DNA of 39,514 nt from Chloroflexota bacterium. Its GTDB lineage: Bacteria; Chloroflexota; Dormibacteria; Dormibacterales; Dormibacteraceae. The translations under genes were made by a program, and so were the position numbers. Positions 31,655 through 39,514 of the stretch are shown here, piece by piece. The stretch spans positions 1 to 39,514 of the forward strand of contig VBHB01000088.1 of assembly GCA_005880315.1 (NCBI GenBank), read 5' to 3'. The notes under the pieces were generated by a model. The model was given only the letters and a program-made list of their open reading frames with translations. It ran no database searches and was not told the origin of the DNA. Within the stretch, counting starts at the first letter, position 1. Every line of letters begins with the position of its first letter.

Positions 31655-32566
31655 GTGCGGTCGGGGCTCGAAGCAGATTTTCGAATCAGCTCGTTGCGAC
31701 CGCTGGCCGTGTCACAGGCGGATCGCAGCCTCACCACCAAGACGCTGTACGAGCTCGATGGCGGCCACTCCGTCGAGGCGGTTGTGATGCGGTATGCAGA
31801 CCGCTCGACGCTATGCATCTCGTCGCAGGCGGGCTGCCCCATCGGCTGCCCTTTTTGCGCCACGGGCAAGTTTCCCTTTGGCCGCAACCTCAAGGCCCAC
31901 GAGATCGTCGAGCAGGCGCTGGACGCCGTCCGCATGCTCGCCGCGGAGGGACGGCGCCTCTCGCACGTCGTCTTCATGGGCATGGGTGAGCCGATGGCCA
32001 ACTACCAGTCGGTGATCGAGTCCGTGCGGCGCATGTCCGACGCCGACCTGCTCGGCATCAGCCCGCGGCGTATCGTCGTCTCGACCAGCGGCCTCATTCC
32101 GCGTATCGCTCAACTCGGCGAGGAGAAGCTGCCGGTGACACTTGCCATCTCGCTGCACGCCGCTCGCGATGAGCTGCGTGACGTGCTGGTGCCCATCAAT
32201 CGCAAATATCCCGTCGCCGAACTAGTCGCCTCTTCGCAGGCATATGCGGGCAAGACCGGCCGGCGCGTCAGCTACGAGTGGGTGCTGCTGGCCGGGGTCA
32301 ACGACACCGAGCGCGATGCCAAGGAGCTGGGCACGCTGCTGCGCGGCAAGCTGGCGCACGTCAACCTCATTCCGTTCAACCCCGTCGACGGCACCCCGTA
32401 TCGCGCGCCGGAGCGCGCGGCCGTGCGCCGTTTCAGGGAGATGGTCGAGGCACAGAGCCTCAACGTCACGGTGCGAGACACCCGCGGTCGCGACGCGGAT
32501 GCGGCGTGCGGGCAGCTGCACGAGAGGGTGATGCGCGAACGCGCAGCGCCGGTTCCCACGTCATAG
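31655..32566 (+). CDS. rlmN: Radical-SAM 23S rRNA A2503 methyltransferase RlmN-like, N-terminus irregular
   Basis: RlmN methylates C2 of A2503 in 23S rRNA and a tRNA adenine. The radical-SAM core is complete: SSQAGCPIGCPFCATG with the three cluster Cys, VVFMGMGEPMANY, VVSTSGLIPRI, LAISLHAA, YEWVLLAGVND and VRDTRGRDADAACGQL with the methyl-carrying Cys. The usual front of about 90 residues is not intact. In this frame only a GTG at 31655 can start it. A family-like N-terminal motif (LSISAKELETWL) is found in another frame from GTG 31593. This points to a deletion with frameshift, a sequence error or a naturally short form. The core is certain; the start is not. Confidence 0.8.
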   Translation: MRSGLEADFRISSLRPLAVSQADRSLTTKTLYELDGGHSVEAVVMRYADRSTLCISSQAGCPIGCPFCATGKFPFGRNLKAHEIVEQALDAVRMLAAEGRRLSHVVFMGMGEPMANYQSVIESVRRMSDADLLGISPRRIVVSTSGLIPRIAQLGEEKLPVTLAISLHAARDELRDVLVPINRKYPVAELVASSQAYAGKTGRRVSYEWVLLAGVNDTERDAKELGTLLRGKLAHVNLIPFNPVDGTPYRAPERAAVRRFREMVEAQSLNVTVRDTRGRDADAACGQLHERVMRERAAPVPTS

Positions 32567-33267
32567 GCCGTCTCTACACCGGCACGTCCGGTTTCAGCTA
32601 CGCGAGCTGGAAGGGCAAGTTCTACCCGTCCAAGTTGCCGGGGTCGCGCATGCTCGCCTACTACACCGAGCGGCTGCACGGCGTCGAGCTGAACGGAAGC
32701 TTTTACCGCACACCGCCCGAGACCACGCTGGTCAAATGGGCGGAAGGCACGCCCGAGGACTTCCGCTTCTGCATGAAGGGCCACCGAGGACTCACGTACT
32801 CGGCCGATGCGTTCGACCGCATCGGCCTGGCCCGCATCATCGGTGAGCGCCTCGCACCCCTGGCGGGCCGGCTCGGCCCGGTCCTCCTGCAGTTCCCGCC
32901 CGTGCGCCAGCGCAACATCGAGCTGCTCGACGGGCTGCTGGGCGCGCTCGGGCGGGCCGCGGCAGCCGAGTTTCGCCATGAATCCTGGTTTCACGATGAG
33001 ACATACGCGGTGCTGCGGGCGCACCAGGCCGCGCTGGTCGTCACCGATGAGGAGAAGTGGCCGCGGGCGCCATTCGTCGCCCTCGGTCCGGTCGCCTATT
33101 TCCGCTTGCGTCGCGGCTATACGGCGCGCGCTCTTGCGCCATGGGTCGCGACATTGCGAGGAGCGCTAGAGGCGCATGACGAGGTGCACGTGTATTTCAA
33201 GCACGACCCGTCGGCTCCACGGTTGGCTCTTCGCGTCCAGCGCGAGCTCGCCGGGATCGGCGGATGA
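32506..33267 (+). CDS. DUF72 (YecE-like) protein
   Basis: The TIM-barrel DUF72 family is widespread and of uncertain function. The visible core starts GRLYTGTSGFSYASWKGKFY and has ELNGSFYRTP, FRFCMKGHRGLTY, GPVLLQFPP, AAEFRHESWF and a late HVYFKHDPSAP. A DUF72 protein normally begins a few residues before GTSGFSY, yet no ATG, GTG or TTG lies there. The nearest legal start is GTG 32506, which overlaps rlmN by 61 bases. A rare ATA at 32563 overlapping the rlmN stop as ATAG is the position expected for coupled translation. The 3' end overlaps convergent lgt by 71 bases. Confidence 0.82.
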   Translation: MRAAAREGDARTRSAGSHVIGRLYTGTSGFSYASWKGKFYPSKLPGSRMLAYYTERLHGVELNGSFYRTPPETTLVKWAEGTPEDFRFCMKGHRGLTYSADAFDRIGLARIIGERLAPLAGRLGPVLLQFPPVRQRNIELLDGLLGALGRAAAAEFRHESWFHDETYAVLRAHQAALVVTDEEKWPRAPFVALGPVAYFRLRRGYTARALAPWVATLRGALEAHDEVHVYFKHDPSAPRLALRVQRELAGIGG

Positions 33268-34033
33268 GAATCGGGATGGCGACCACCGCGACGACGAACA
33301 TCAAGAGCGACGCGATCTGTGCCTGGCGCAACCCGAAAATGATCGCCGGGTCGGTGCGGAAATAGCTGAGCCAGAACCGGCCGAGTCCGTACAGACCTAA
33401 ATAGATCAACCCGGGGGCGCCGCTGGGCAGTCTCGCTTTCAGCCGCTGGTGGAACGGAAGCAGCAAAGCCAGCAGGCCGAGGGTCAGGATCATTTCGTAC
33501 GCGACCTCGGGGTGCACCACCTTGCCCGGCTCGCCGAGAGTGTCTGGGTTCACGTACTCGACGCCCCACGGCAGGTTCGTGACGGTGCCGTGGTGCTCGC
33601 CGTTGATCACGTCGCCGATGCGGCCGACAGCCAGTCCGATCATCGCCGCCGGCCCGCCCGCGTCGATGATCTTCCAGAACGAGAAGTGAGCCCGCCGCGC
33701 CCATACATACGCGCCGGCGATCGCCCCGAACAGCCCGCCCCACTGGCTGATGCCACCCTCCGTCAGGTTGAAGATGTGGAGCAGCTGGCCGGAGAAGAAT
33801 TTGAAGTTCTCCCAGACATAAAGGACGCGGGCGCCAACGAGGCCCAGGACCACCATCCACGTCACGCCGTCCGAGGCGTGGCTCGTGTCGACGTCGTTCT
33901 TGGCCAGCAGCCAGATCCCGAGCCGTGCCGCCGCGAGGATGCCGAGCACGCTGAAGACGCCGTGCCATGTGATGAGCAGCGGGCCGAGCCGGAAGATGTT
34001 GGGCTCGAGATCGATGACCACGGCGAGGAACAT
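33197..34033 (-). CDS. lgt: Prolipoprotein diacylglyceryl transferase
   Basis: Lgt transfers diacylglycerol from phosphatidylglycerol to the lipobox Cys of prelipoproteins in the inner membrane. The 278-residue protein has about seven spans. It has TEGGISQWGGLFGAIAG near 93-109 and the signature GRIGDVINGEHHGTVT near 142-157, where the usual Asn of GNFxN is an Asp in the first position. Later elements are PEVAYEMI and GLGRFWLSYFRTDP. The start ATG 34033 shares one base with the gltX stop (TGATG), so the two genes are coupled. A basic tail RRSRRARAGR ends the protein in the cytoplasm. Confidence 0.94.
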   Translation of the reverse strand: MFLAVVIDLEPNIFRLGPLLITWHGVFSVLGILAAARLGIWLLAKNDVDTSHASDGVTWMVVLGLVGARVLYVWENFKFFSGQLLHIFNLTEGGISQWGGLFGAIAGAYVWARRAHFSFWKIIDAGGPAAMIGLAVGRIGDVINGEHHGTVTNLPWGVEYVNPDTLGEPGKVVHPEVAYEMILTLGLLALLLPFHQRLKARLPSGAPGLIYLGLYGLGRFWLSYFRTDPAIIFGLRQAQIASLLMFVVAVVAIPILIRRSRRARAGREEPTVEPTGRA

Positions 34034-35418
34034 CACGCGGGCACCGCGCGCATGAGTCTCGTCATCGCGATCTCCTTCGGAAGCAGCGCGAGCGTGTAAT
34101 GGATCGGCAGCGAGACTTTCTTTCCGGTCAGTGTCAGCCGGATGGGCGTGTAGAGCTTGTTCTTGCTGAGACCGGTCCTTTCCACCACGCCTTCGAGAGC
34201 GTGTTCGATCGGCTCGGGCTCCCAGGGCACTTCCTTGAGAGCGTCGACCGCCATGTCGATGCGCGACGCCTGCTCGGCGTCGAGCGCGGGCATGTCGGGC
34301 TCCTTCCACAGGTAATCGAGGTATTCGGTCGCATCCGCGAGCTTGGTCATACGGGTCTTTAGCGCGGGTACAGCGCGCATGATCGTGGCCTCGTCTAGGT
34401 TGGAGAGGAACGGCTGCAGCCGTTTGGCAAGCTCGCCGTCAACCATGGCGCGGATCCATTCTCCGTTGATCCAGTTCAGCTTCTCCCAGTCGAACCGCGC
34501 GCCCGCGTGCTGGACGCGATCGAACGAGAAAATGCGCATGAGCTCCTCGAAGGTGAAGATCTCCTGCGCCGTGCCCGGGTTCCAGCCGAGCAGCGCGAGA
34601 TAGTTGATCAGAGCCTCGGGCAGATAGCCCTGCTCGCGATAGAGCATGAGGTTGCTCTCGGGGTGCTTGCGCTTCGAGAGTTTCGCGCCGTCCTTGGCGA
34701 GGATGAGGGGCATGTGCGCGTATGCGATCGGACGCTCATAGCCGAGCGCGTCGACGATCATCAGCTGATAAGGAGTGTTCGAAAGGTGCTCCTCGCCGCG
34801 GATGACATGGGTGATCTTCATGAGCGCGTCGTCGACGGGGCTGGCGAACTGATAGGTGGGGAATCCGTCCGACTTCATGAGGATGAAGTCGCCGATTAGC
34901 TCGGCGTCGAATGCCATCTCGCCCCGGATCATGTCTGTGAACACGACTGAGCCGCCGGGGACCTTGAAGCGGACGGCGAACACGCCGCGGTCGGTCGGGG
35001 GGTTGGTGAGACAGCGACGCGAGTATTTGTAGGGCCGCTTCTCGAACTGCGCCTGCCGTCGCTCCGCCTCGAGCTCTTCCTGAGTGCAGTAGCACTTGTA
35101 TGCCTTGCCTTCATCGAGCAGCCTCACCGCATGCTGGCGGTAGAGGTCGACTCGTTCCGACTGGCGGTACGGCGCGTACGGACCGCCCTTGTCGGGGCCC
35201 TCGTCCCAGTCGAGGCTGAGCCACCGCAGCGCTTCATAGATCAGAGCCTCGTACTCGGGACGGTTGCGTTCGAGGTCGGTGTCGTCGATCCGCAGCGCAA
35301 ACGTGCCCTCGCGCTGGCGCGCGAAGAGCAGGTTGTACAGCGCGGTCGAGGCCGTGCCCAGGTGCGCGAAGCCGGTCGGGCTCGGCGCTATGCGCACGCG
35401 AACGGTTGGTTCAGGCAC
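34033..35418 (-). CDS. gltX: Glutamyl-tRNA synthetase
   Basis: This class I synthetase charges tRNA-Glu, and in many bacteria tRNA-Gln as well. The 461 residues include the HIGH-type motif PSPTGFAHLGT with H19-T22, the discriminating RIDDTDLERN near 43-52, the zinc-like segment KCYCTQEEL, IRGEEHLSNTPYQ and KLSKR at 246-250 (KMSKS class). The C-terminal anticodon-binding domain covers about 330-461. GTG 35418 is the only start that gives the standard N-terminus. It is divergent from the S51 peptidase gene across 17 bases, so the promoters overlap. Confidence 0.96.
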   Translation of the reverse strand: MPEPTVRVRIAPSPTGFAHLGTASTALYNLLFARQREGTFALRIDDTDLERNRPEYEALIYEALRWLSLDWDEGPDKGGPYAPYRQSERVDLYRQHAVRLLDEGKAYKCYCTQEELEAERRQAQFEKRPYKYSRRCLTNPPTDRGVFAVRFKVPGGSVVFTDMIRGEMAFDAELIGDFILMKSDGFPTYQFASPVDDALMKITHVIRGEEHLSNTPYQLMIVDALGYERPIAYAHMPLILAKDGAKLSKRKHPESNLMLYREQGYLPEALINYLALLGWNPGTAQEIFTFEELMRIFSFDRVQHAGARFDWEKLNWINGEWIRAMVDGELAKRLQPFLSNLDEATIMRAVPALKTRMTKLADATEYLDYLWKEPDMPALDAEQASRIDMAVDALKEVPWEPEPIEHALEGVVERTGLSKNKLYTPIRLTLTGKKVSLPIHYTLALLPKEIAMTRLMRAVPA

Positions 35419-35435
35419 GTGATTACTGTAGGGGC

Positions 35436-36158
35436 GTGGCTGGAGTGCTCGCCTTGGCCGGAGGCAACGAGTTCAACCCCGGCAACGAGCAGCAGGACAA
35501 AGTCCTCGCCGAGGCTGCCGGTTCCGGACCCGCATTCGTCGTGCCGACGGCCGCGGCGCGCCAGGGCCCCGAACGTGCGGTCGCTCATGCGCAGGAATGG
35601 TTCCAGCAGTGGGGGCTGGAGCTCGAGGAGCTGTCCATCCTGAAGCGAACCGACGCCAATTCGAAAGAGCTTGCCGACCGCGCCCGTGGTGGGGGATTCT
35701 TCTACCTGGTCGGGGGCGACCCCGGCCTGGTCGCCCAGGTGCTGCACTCCTCCAGAGCGTGGAACGCAATCGTGGAGGCCTGGCAAGAAGGTGCGTCGCT
35801 GGCTGGGTCTTCAGCGGGAGCGATGGCGCTATGCAGCCACACGCTCATCCGCGCCAGCTGGCCGAACCGCTTCAATCGCCGGCCTACAGAGGCGCTCGGG
35901 TTGGTAGCCAAAACAGCCGTGCTTCCGCATTACGACACCTTCGGCCATCGCTGGGTCGAGTCCGCTCAGCAGGAGCTGCCCGGAACCACCCTTCTCGGCA
36001 TCGATGAGCGGAGCGCGGCGGTATGGCAGGACGGAACGTGGCGGGCGATGGGGCCTGGCGCGATCACCGTGATCAAGGGCAAGAGCACCCGGCGCTTCGA
36101 GTCGGGCCAGGATGTCATCGGTTTGCGCTCCCCCACCCGTATGCTTCCGAGCCAGTGA
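35436..36158 (+). CDS. Peptidase S51 / cyanophycinase-like protein
   Basis: S51 family hydrolases use a Ser in a nucleophile elbow. The 240-residue protein starts MAGVLALAGGNEF, has FYLVGGDPGLVAQVL near 89-103, the nucleophile motif LAGSSAGAMAL near 122-132 and a His-containing VLPHYDTFGH. This pattern matches PepE / cyanophycinase-like peptidases, which act on Asp-containing dipeptides or related substrates. Start GTG 35436 lies only 17 bases from the gltX start. Its stop overlaps the next GTG as GTGA. No signal peptide is seen. Confidence 0.85.
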   Translation: MAGVLALAGGNEFNPGNEQQDKVLAEAAGSGPAFVVPTAAARQGPERAVAHAQEWFQQWGLELEELSILKRTDANSKELADRARGGGFFYLVGGDPGLVAQVLHSSRAWNAIVEAWQEGASLAGSSAGAMALCSHTLIRASWPNRFNRRPTEALGLVAKTAVLPHYDTFGHRWVESAQQELPGTTLLGIDERSAAVWQDGTWRAMGPGAITVIKGKSTRRFESGQDVIGLRSPTRMLPSQ

Positions 36159-36976
36159 TCGGTACAGCGCGTCGCACGCGAAGCTCAATCCAATCCGACT
36201 TCATCGAGATCGGATCGCTGCGTGTTCACCACATGCACGGCGGCCGCGGCACGCCGGTTGTGTTCATCCACGGGCTCGGGTCGTCCAGCTACATGGAGTG
36301 GCGATACAACCTCGAAGCCACGGGGGCCAAGCATCGTGTCTTCGCTCCCGACCTTCCGGGGTACGGGCGCACCGAAAAGCCACGCGTGCGCTATTCCATC
36401 CCCTACTTCGCGCGCTTCGTGGAGCGCTACATCGAAGACCGGGGTCTTCGTTCGGCCGCGATCGTCGGCGTGTCCTTGGGAGGGCGGGTCGCGCTCGAGG
36501 TGGCGCTCGAGCGGCCGCACCTTATTCCACGTGTAGGCGAGGCCGTGATGAGGTTCACGCGCGGCGCCCTGCACTGGGCGTCGCCGAGCCTGATCCGGCG
36601 GGTGGCCGCCCGTTACGGCGGCAACGGCGCCGACCTGGAGCGGGCCATGGACGACGCCTACCTGAAAGACCTCCGCGAGCTCTACGCGACTGACGAGTTC
36701 CACAACGCCTATCTGTCCACGGTCAGGTCGCTGGTCAATCCCCGTGCACTGCTTGGCGGGCACCACGACGTGAGCTCGCGGCTGAGCGAGATCAAGATTC
36801 CGCTGCAGCTGATCTGGGGCTCGGACGATCCTCTTTTCCCGGTTGCGCACGCGACCCGTGCGCACGCTCTGGTCGAGCACTCGCGACTGGCCATCATCGA
36901 GGGGGCGGGGCACTCACCGCAGGCCGAGCGGCCGGAGGAGTTCAACCGCGTCCTCCTCAACTTCCTCGGCAGCTGA
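36155..36976 (+). CDS. Alpha/beta hydrolase
   Basis: The 273-residue protein has the canonical layout: oxyanion motif FIHGLGSSS, DLPGYGRTEKP, nucleophile elbow GVSLGGR, acid Asp in IWGSDDPLFP and His in EGAGHSPQAERP. The C-terminal VLLNFLGS is typical. The substrate is unknown. The residues after the elbow (RVGEAVMRFTRGALHW) lack the usual strand with DxxG, so the cap region may be shortened. Coupled to the upstream peptidase by a 4-base overlap. Confidence 0.88.
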   Translation: MIGTARRTRSSIQSDFIEIGSLRVHHMHGGRGTPVVFIHGLGSSSYMEWRYNLEATGAKHRVFAPDLPGYGRTEKPRVRYSIPYFARFVERYIEDRGLRSAAIVGVSLGGRVALEVALERPHLIPRVGEAVMRFTRGALHWASPSLIRRVAARYGGNGADLERAMDDAYLKDLRELYATDEFHNAYLSTVRSLVNPRALLGGHHDVSSRLSEIKIPLQLIWGSDDPLFPVAHATRAHALVEHSRLAIIEGAGHSPQAERPEEFNRVLLNFLGS

Positions 36977-37100
36977 CCCCCCGCCACCAAAGCAGTACAC
37001 CGGTCCGGAATATCGGGCGCTGGTCGCCGCCCCGCTCGATCCCCTCGTCCATCCCGACCCGCTACACCCCCCGCGCCTCTACAAGCTGATCCGGCGCATC

Positions 37101-37694
37101 GTGCGCTGGCTGGTTCTGCACCTTTTCCGGATCAGCGTCAGCGGCCTGGAAAACATCCCCTCGCCGCCGTACATCATCGCCGCCAACCACCAGGCCTGGT
37201 TCGACCCGGCGTTCATCATCCCGTTCTTTCCAGAGGCGCCGATGGTCTACACGATGGCGAAGCGGGAGACGGTGTTCAACCGTGCTTGGAAACGACGGCT
37301 CCTGCCCCTGGTCGGTGTCTTTCCGATCTCGCCTCATCGCGGCGAGTTGGACGAGGCGGGGCTGCGGACCGTTTATCAGATCCTCGAGCGGGGAGGGGTC
37401 GTGCTCATCTTTCCCGAGGGCCGCTACTCGCGCGGCCGGGCGCTGCGGCCGCTCAAGGTTGGGATCGGCCATTTCGCCCTTCAGGCTGGGGTGTCGATCT
37501 CGCCGGTCGCAGTACGAGGCACCCACATGCTGCGCCCCTTCAGCAGGATCGACGTGACCATCGAGCCGCCGATCCGGCCGGATCCACCGGCGTGGTGGAC
37601 AGTGGGCCAGAGGGTGGCGCAGGTGGTCGACAGGGTGCAGCGCGCGATCACAGCCGGGCTCCAACGGCGCAGGGAACGGCGCGCCAAGCCCTAA
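37101..37694 (+). CDS. PlsC-like 1-acyl-glycerol-3-phosphate acyltransferase, start uncertain
   Basis: PlsC-family enzymes acylate lysophosphatidic acid in membrane lipid synthesis. The catalytic HX4D motif is ANHQAWFD, and the substrate motif FPEGRYSRGRAL and VRGTHMLRP follow at normal spacing. The reading frame with coding character extends upstream almost to the stop of the hydrolase (about 36979), with PPPPKQYTGPEYRALVA and PRLYKLIRRIV. However, no ATG, GTG or TTG is found there, so the first legal start is GTG 37101, leaving 197 residues. The true start may be non-standard or lost by an error in the sequence. Confidence 0.82.
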   Translation: MRWLVLHLFRISVSGLENIPSPPYIIAANHQAWFDPAFIIPFFPEAPMVYTMAKRETVFNRAWKRRLLPLVGVFPISPHRGELDEAGLRTVYQILERGGVVLIFPEGRYSRGRALRPLKVGIGHFALQAGVSISPVAVRGTHMLRPFSRIDVTIEPPIRPDPPAWWTVGQRVAQVVDRVQRAITAGLQRRRERRAKP

Positions 37695-37728
37695 ACAGTC
37701 GAGGTACCCGTGCTTTAATCCGGGGGCT

Positions 37729-38685
37729 TTGCACCTTGTCATCGGCGCCGGCGAGTTCCTCGGCGACCATGTCTCGAGAGCCCTGGCGGCCGAGGCGCCG
37801 GTCATCGAGCTTCGCGCGGACGTCGACGATGAGACTCTTGCCGATGCCATCAAGTCGGTCGAAGTGGTGCACAGCTGTGCGCAAACCTGGTCACCGGCGA
37901 GCAGGCTGAGAAACCGGCGTGAGCCCCCGGAGCTGCTGCGAAGAATCGTGGAGGCTGCCCGACATGCCGGCGTACGGCGTCTGGTCCACGTATCGACAAT
38001 CGATGTGTACGGACCTGACCATGGCGCCAAGATCACCGAGAAGTCGAAGCTCAAACCGACCCACCCGTACGAGCGCCTGAAGCTCTACGAGGAGACGTGG
38101 CTCGTCGACGCGGCGCCCGCCCTGGAGGTGGTCGTCCTGCGGCCGGCGAGAATCTTCGGCCGGGGCGAGGACTGGATGCTGCCCAACCTGATGAGGGCCA
38201 TCGCGCGGGGACGGGTCTGGGTGCCAGGGGGCGGCCGCGTCATGCAAACCTTCATCGCCGCCGAAGATGTCGGCCGCGCCTGCCTTGCCGCCGCCGATCG
38301 CGGACGGCCGGGAAAGATCTATTTGGTGGGTGGCTTCGACGCCACATGGCGAGATCTACTGGAGTCCAGCGCTCGAGCGGCGGGCATCGGGGCCGAGATC
38401 GTCAACGTCCCGTACGACATCGCGTACGTGCGAGCGCTCGCTGCCGAGACGACCGCGCCTCGCGGCGAGGATGTCTGGCCGAACGTCCTCGCCGTGGACG
38501 TCATGGGCAAGGCCCACCTGGTTGATGACTCCGTGTCGCGCCGGGAGCTCACCTGGTCGCCGTCGGTCGGCAGTTTCGAACAGGCGATGCCACATATGGC
38601 CTCGTGGCTGTCAGAGCTGCCGGGCGTCGAGCCTTACGGCCAAGCTGAGGAGGCTAAGTCACCAGGTACGGGCTTTCGCGGTTGA
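37729..38685 (+). CDS. NAD(P)-dependent SDR-family epimerase/dehydratase
   Basis: The 318-residue extended short-chain dehydrogenase has the dinucleotide motif VIGAGEFLG at 4-12, the active-site Ser in HVSTIDVYG, the YxxxK pair in YERLK near 115-119 and RPARIFGRG. The middle part TFIAAEDVGRACLAA matches sugar-epimerase or 3-beta-hydroxysteroid-like members. TTG 37729 is the only plausible start. TTTAAT lies about 10 bases before it and may be the -10 box of a short-leader transcript. Substrate unknown. Confidence 0.85.
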   Translation: MHLVIGAGEFLGDHVSRALAAEAPVIELRADVDDETLADAIKSVEVVHSCAQTWSPASRLRNRREPPELLRRIVEAARHAGVRRLVHVSTIDVYGPDHGAKITEKSKLKPTHPYERLKLYEETWLVDAAPALEVVVLRPARIFGRGEDWMLPNLMRAIARGRVWVPGGGRVMQTFIAAEDVGRACLAAADRGRPGKIYLVGGFDATWRDLLESSARAAGIGAEIVNVPYDIAYVRALAAETTAPRGEDVWPNVLAVDVMGKAHLVDDSVSRRELTWSPSVGSFEQAMPHMASWLSELPGVEPYGQAEEAKSPGTGFRG

Positions 38686-38934
38686 AATTTATAGGCCAGG
38701 TCGGTGCCTCAGATCAATCCCGGATCGGACCTTCGATCGATAATTCGAGAAATCCAAGTGCGACGTCTACTCGAGTGACTTGAACGACACTGACTTGGCC
38801 CATCACTACAAACGACACTGGCTTGGCCCATCACTACAAGGGTGAGGACGCTCCGAAACCACCTCTAGCTTCTATGTAGGCTGAAATGTTGCTGAATACG
38901 GCCAGTCGGGCTAGCTACGCTTCTCCCCGATCCC
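38686..38934. other. Lower-GC intergenic region at a composition boundary
   Basis: I see no gene here. Base composition drops sharply after the SDR gene and stays lower to the window end. The region holds the tandem 28-base repeat described separately. The change of composition marks the likely edge of acquired DNA. Confidence 0.55.
38783..38838. repeat. Two tandem 28-bp repeats, possible insertion-sequence end
   Basis: The 28-base unit starting AACGACACTG and ending GGCCCATCACTACA occurs twice head to tail (38783-38810 and 38811-38838) with one A/G difference. Directly repeated units with a terminal CA are a feature of IS21-family ends, which carry several transposase-binding repeats. No transposase gene is in the window, so this could be a relic end. 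The assignment is from memory of the pattern only. Confidence 0.6.
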
Positions 38935-39384
38935 ATGGAGCCGCCAAATGACAACATACCTTTAGATCTTGCTAAACTTCGACGCAAGCGCCAATATAAA
39001 GGTGATGTCATCTTCGCGGCGACGCGAATCGTCGCACGATCGATGACTTTGCGTAACGGCACGATGTCTGGGTGGGAATGGATGCTTGGTCTAAAGGAAG
39101 CCGAATTCGGCACAGTTGTCGGCGCGATTGATGCCCTGGACGCATTGATTGGCTGGGGTGAAGACATCGACGTTCAGTTCATTCCGGTCCAGTCGAAGTG
39201 TGGCCTGCGTGCATTGTGGGTGCACGAGCAACCGCACACGAATCCGTTGACCATTCTCGGTTGCATCAAAGGGGAAACCGTTTGGGTCGCTACTGGTCAC
39301 AAGACTCGACCTGATCGACTCACGAAATCTCAAATCGAGCAAGCTGACAACATCACGGCCGAATGGTTGACCGTTTGGAGGTAG
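38935..39384 (+). CDS. Hypothetical protein (149 aa) in the low-GC tail
   Basis: I do not recognise a family. The 149-residue product starts MEPPNDNIPLDLAKLRRKRQ, has no membrane span or signal peptide, and contains WEWMLGLKEAEFG, a Trp/Gly-rich middle and DRLTKSQIEQADNITAEWL near the end. Codon use is much less GC-biased than in all genes before it, which suggests recent transfer. The next frame starts 6 bases after its stop. Confidence 0.6.
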   Translation: MEPPNDNIPLDLAKLRRKRQYKGDVIFAATRIVARSMTLRNGTMSGWEWMLGLKEAEFGTVVGAIDALDALIGWGEDIDVQFIPVQSKCGLRALWVHEQPHTNPLTILGCIKGETVWVATGHKTRPDRLTKSQIEQADNITAEWLTVWR

Positions 39385-39389
39385 GAGAT

Positions 39390-39514
39390 TTGGCAAGCAG
39401 ACCGAAGCACCCTTTGGCGCGACTGCATGTTCAGCGGGCGTTCGCGGAATCGTCCTTGGTTAGTCAAGCCGCGAACATCGTACAGATTCTGATCGGCCGC
39501 TCGAGGTTTAAGCA
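39390..39514 (+). CDS. Start of an unknown gene cut by the window end
   Basis: TTG 39390 follows AGGAG closely and opens a frame that runs to the last base. The visible 41 residues read ASRPKHPLARLHVQRAFAES and continue SLVSQAANIVQILI, with a basic start and helical character. Nothing more can be said. It seems to form an operon with the preceding hypothetical gene. Confidence 0.4.
   Translation, partial: MASRPKHPLARLHVQRAFAESSLVSQAANIVQILIGRSRFK

Noticed and set aside
31593..31787. Independent 64-aa gene before rlmN
   Set aside because: Its front is RlmN-like and the rest overlaps the rlmN core in another frame, so it is better read as the displaced rlmN N-terminus.
38783..38838. Small CRISPR array
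   Set aside because: The two units are directly adjacent with no spacer and there is no cas gene.

Overview
The window is GC-rich, densely packed chromosomal DNA from a bacterium. It carries a molybdenum-hydroxylase (cox-type) cluster, classical menaquinone genes, many GTG/TTG starts, many 1-8 base gene overlaps and multi-GAF sensor kinases. I infer an uncultivated soil-type lineage near Chloroflexota, Dormibacterota or Actinomycetota. No rRNA or tRNA is present to settle this.

Layout. (1) 1-897: 3' part of an amidase on the minus strand. (2) 938-8929: molybdenum hydroxylase cluster. A small conserved protein and divergent coxG precede a plus-strand operon coxS-coxL-coxM-coxD-coxE-coxF. The CoxL active-site loop is PYRGAGR, so this is a form II / orphan hydroxylase and not a proven CO dehydrogenase. 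(3) 8926-12477: CGNR regulator with an AT-rich divergent promoter, a 72-aa protein, endonuclease IV, a MocA-like cytidylyltransferase that could supply the cofactor for CoxL, and a LysE exporter. (4) 12532-18555: menaquinone genes menB, menA, a 72-aa piece resembling the middle of MenC, menH, menD and menF, with dispersed repeats at several gene borders. (5) 18641-25127: MerR regulator, then a minus-strand operon read from 25127 down to 19619: OmpR-type response regulator, M20 amidohydrolase, DUF5317 membrane protein, a divergent FtsH protease and a secreted lytic transglycosylase that appears to start at CTG. (6) 25250-30766: 38-aa membrane protein, receiver-only response regulator, a 1361-aa histidine kinase with about six GAF modules and a PAS, and a kinase-like protein that keeps the phospho-His box but has lost the ATP-binding boxes. 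(7) 30768-38685: housekeeping genes (MBL hydrolase, RlmN, DUF72, Lgt, GluRS, S51 peptidase, alpha/beta hydrolase, PlsC, SDR). (8) 38686-39514: lower-GC tail with a tandem 28-bp repeat and unknown genes, likely acquired DNA.

The most interesting proposal is in region 5-6. Sensor kinase, single-domain receiver, a Spo0B/ChpT-like phosphotransferase candidate and a DNA-binding response regulator lie together. This is the full parts list of a four-step phosphorelay, and the final regulator heads an operon for membrane proteolysis and cell-wall lysis.
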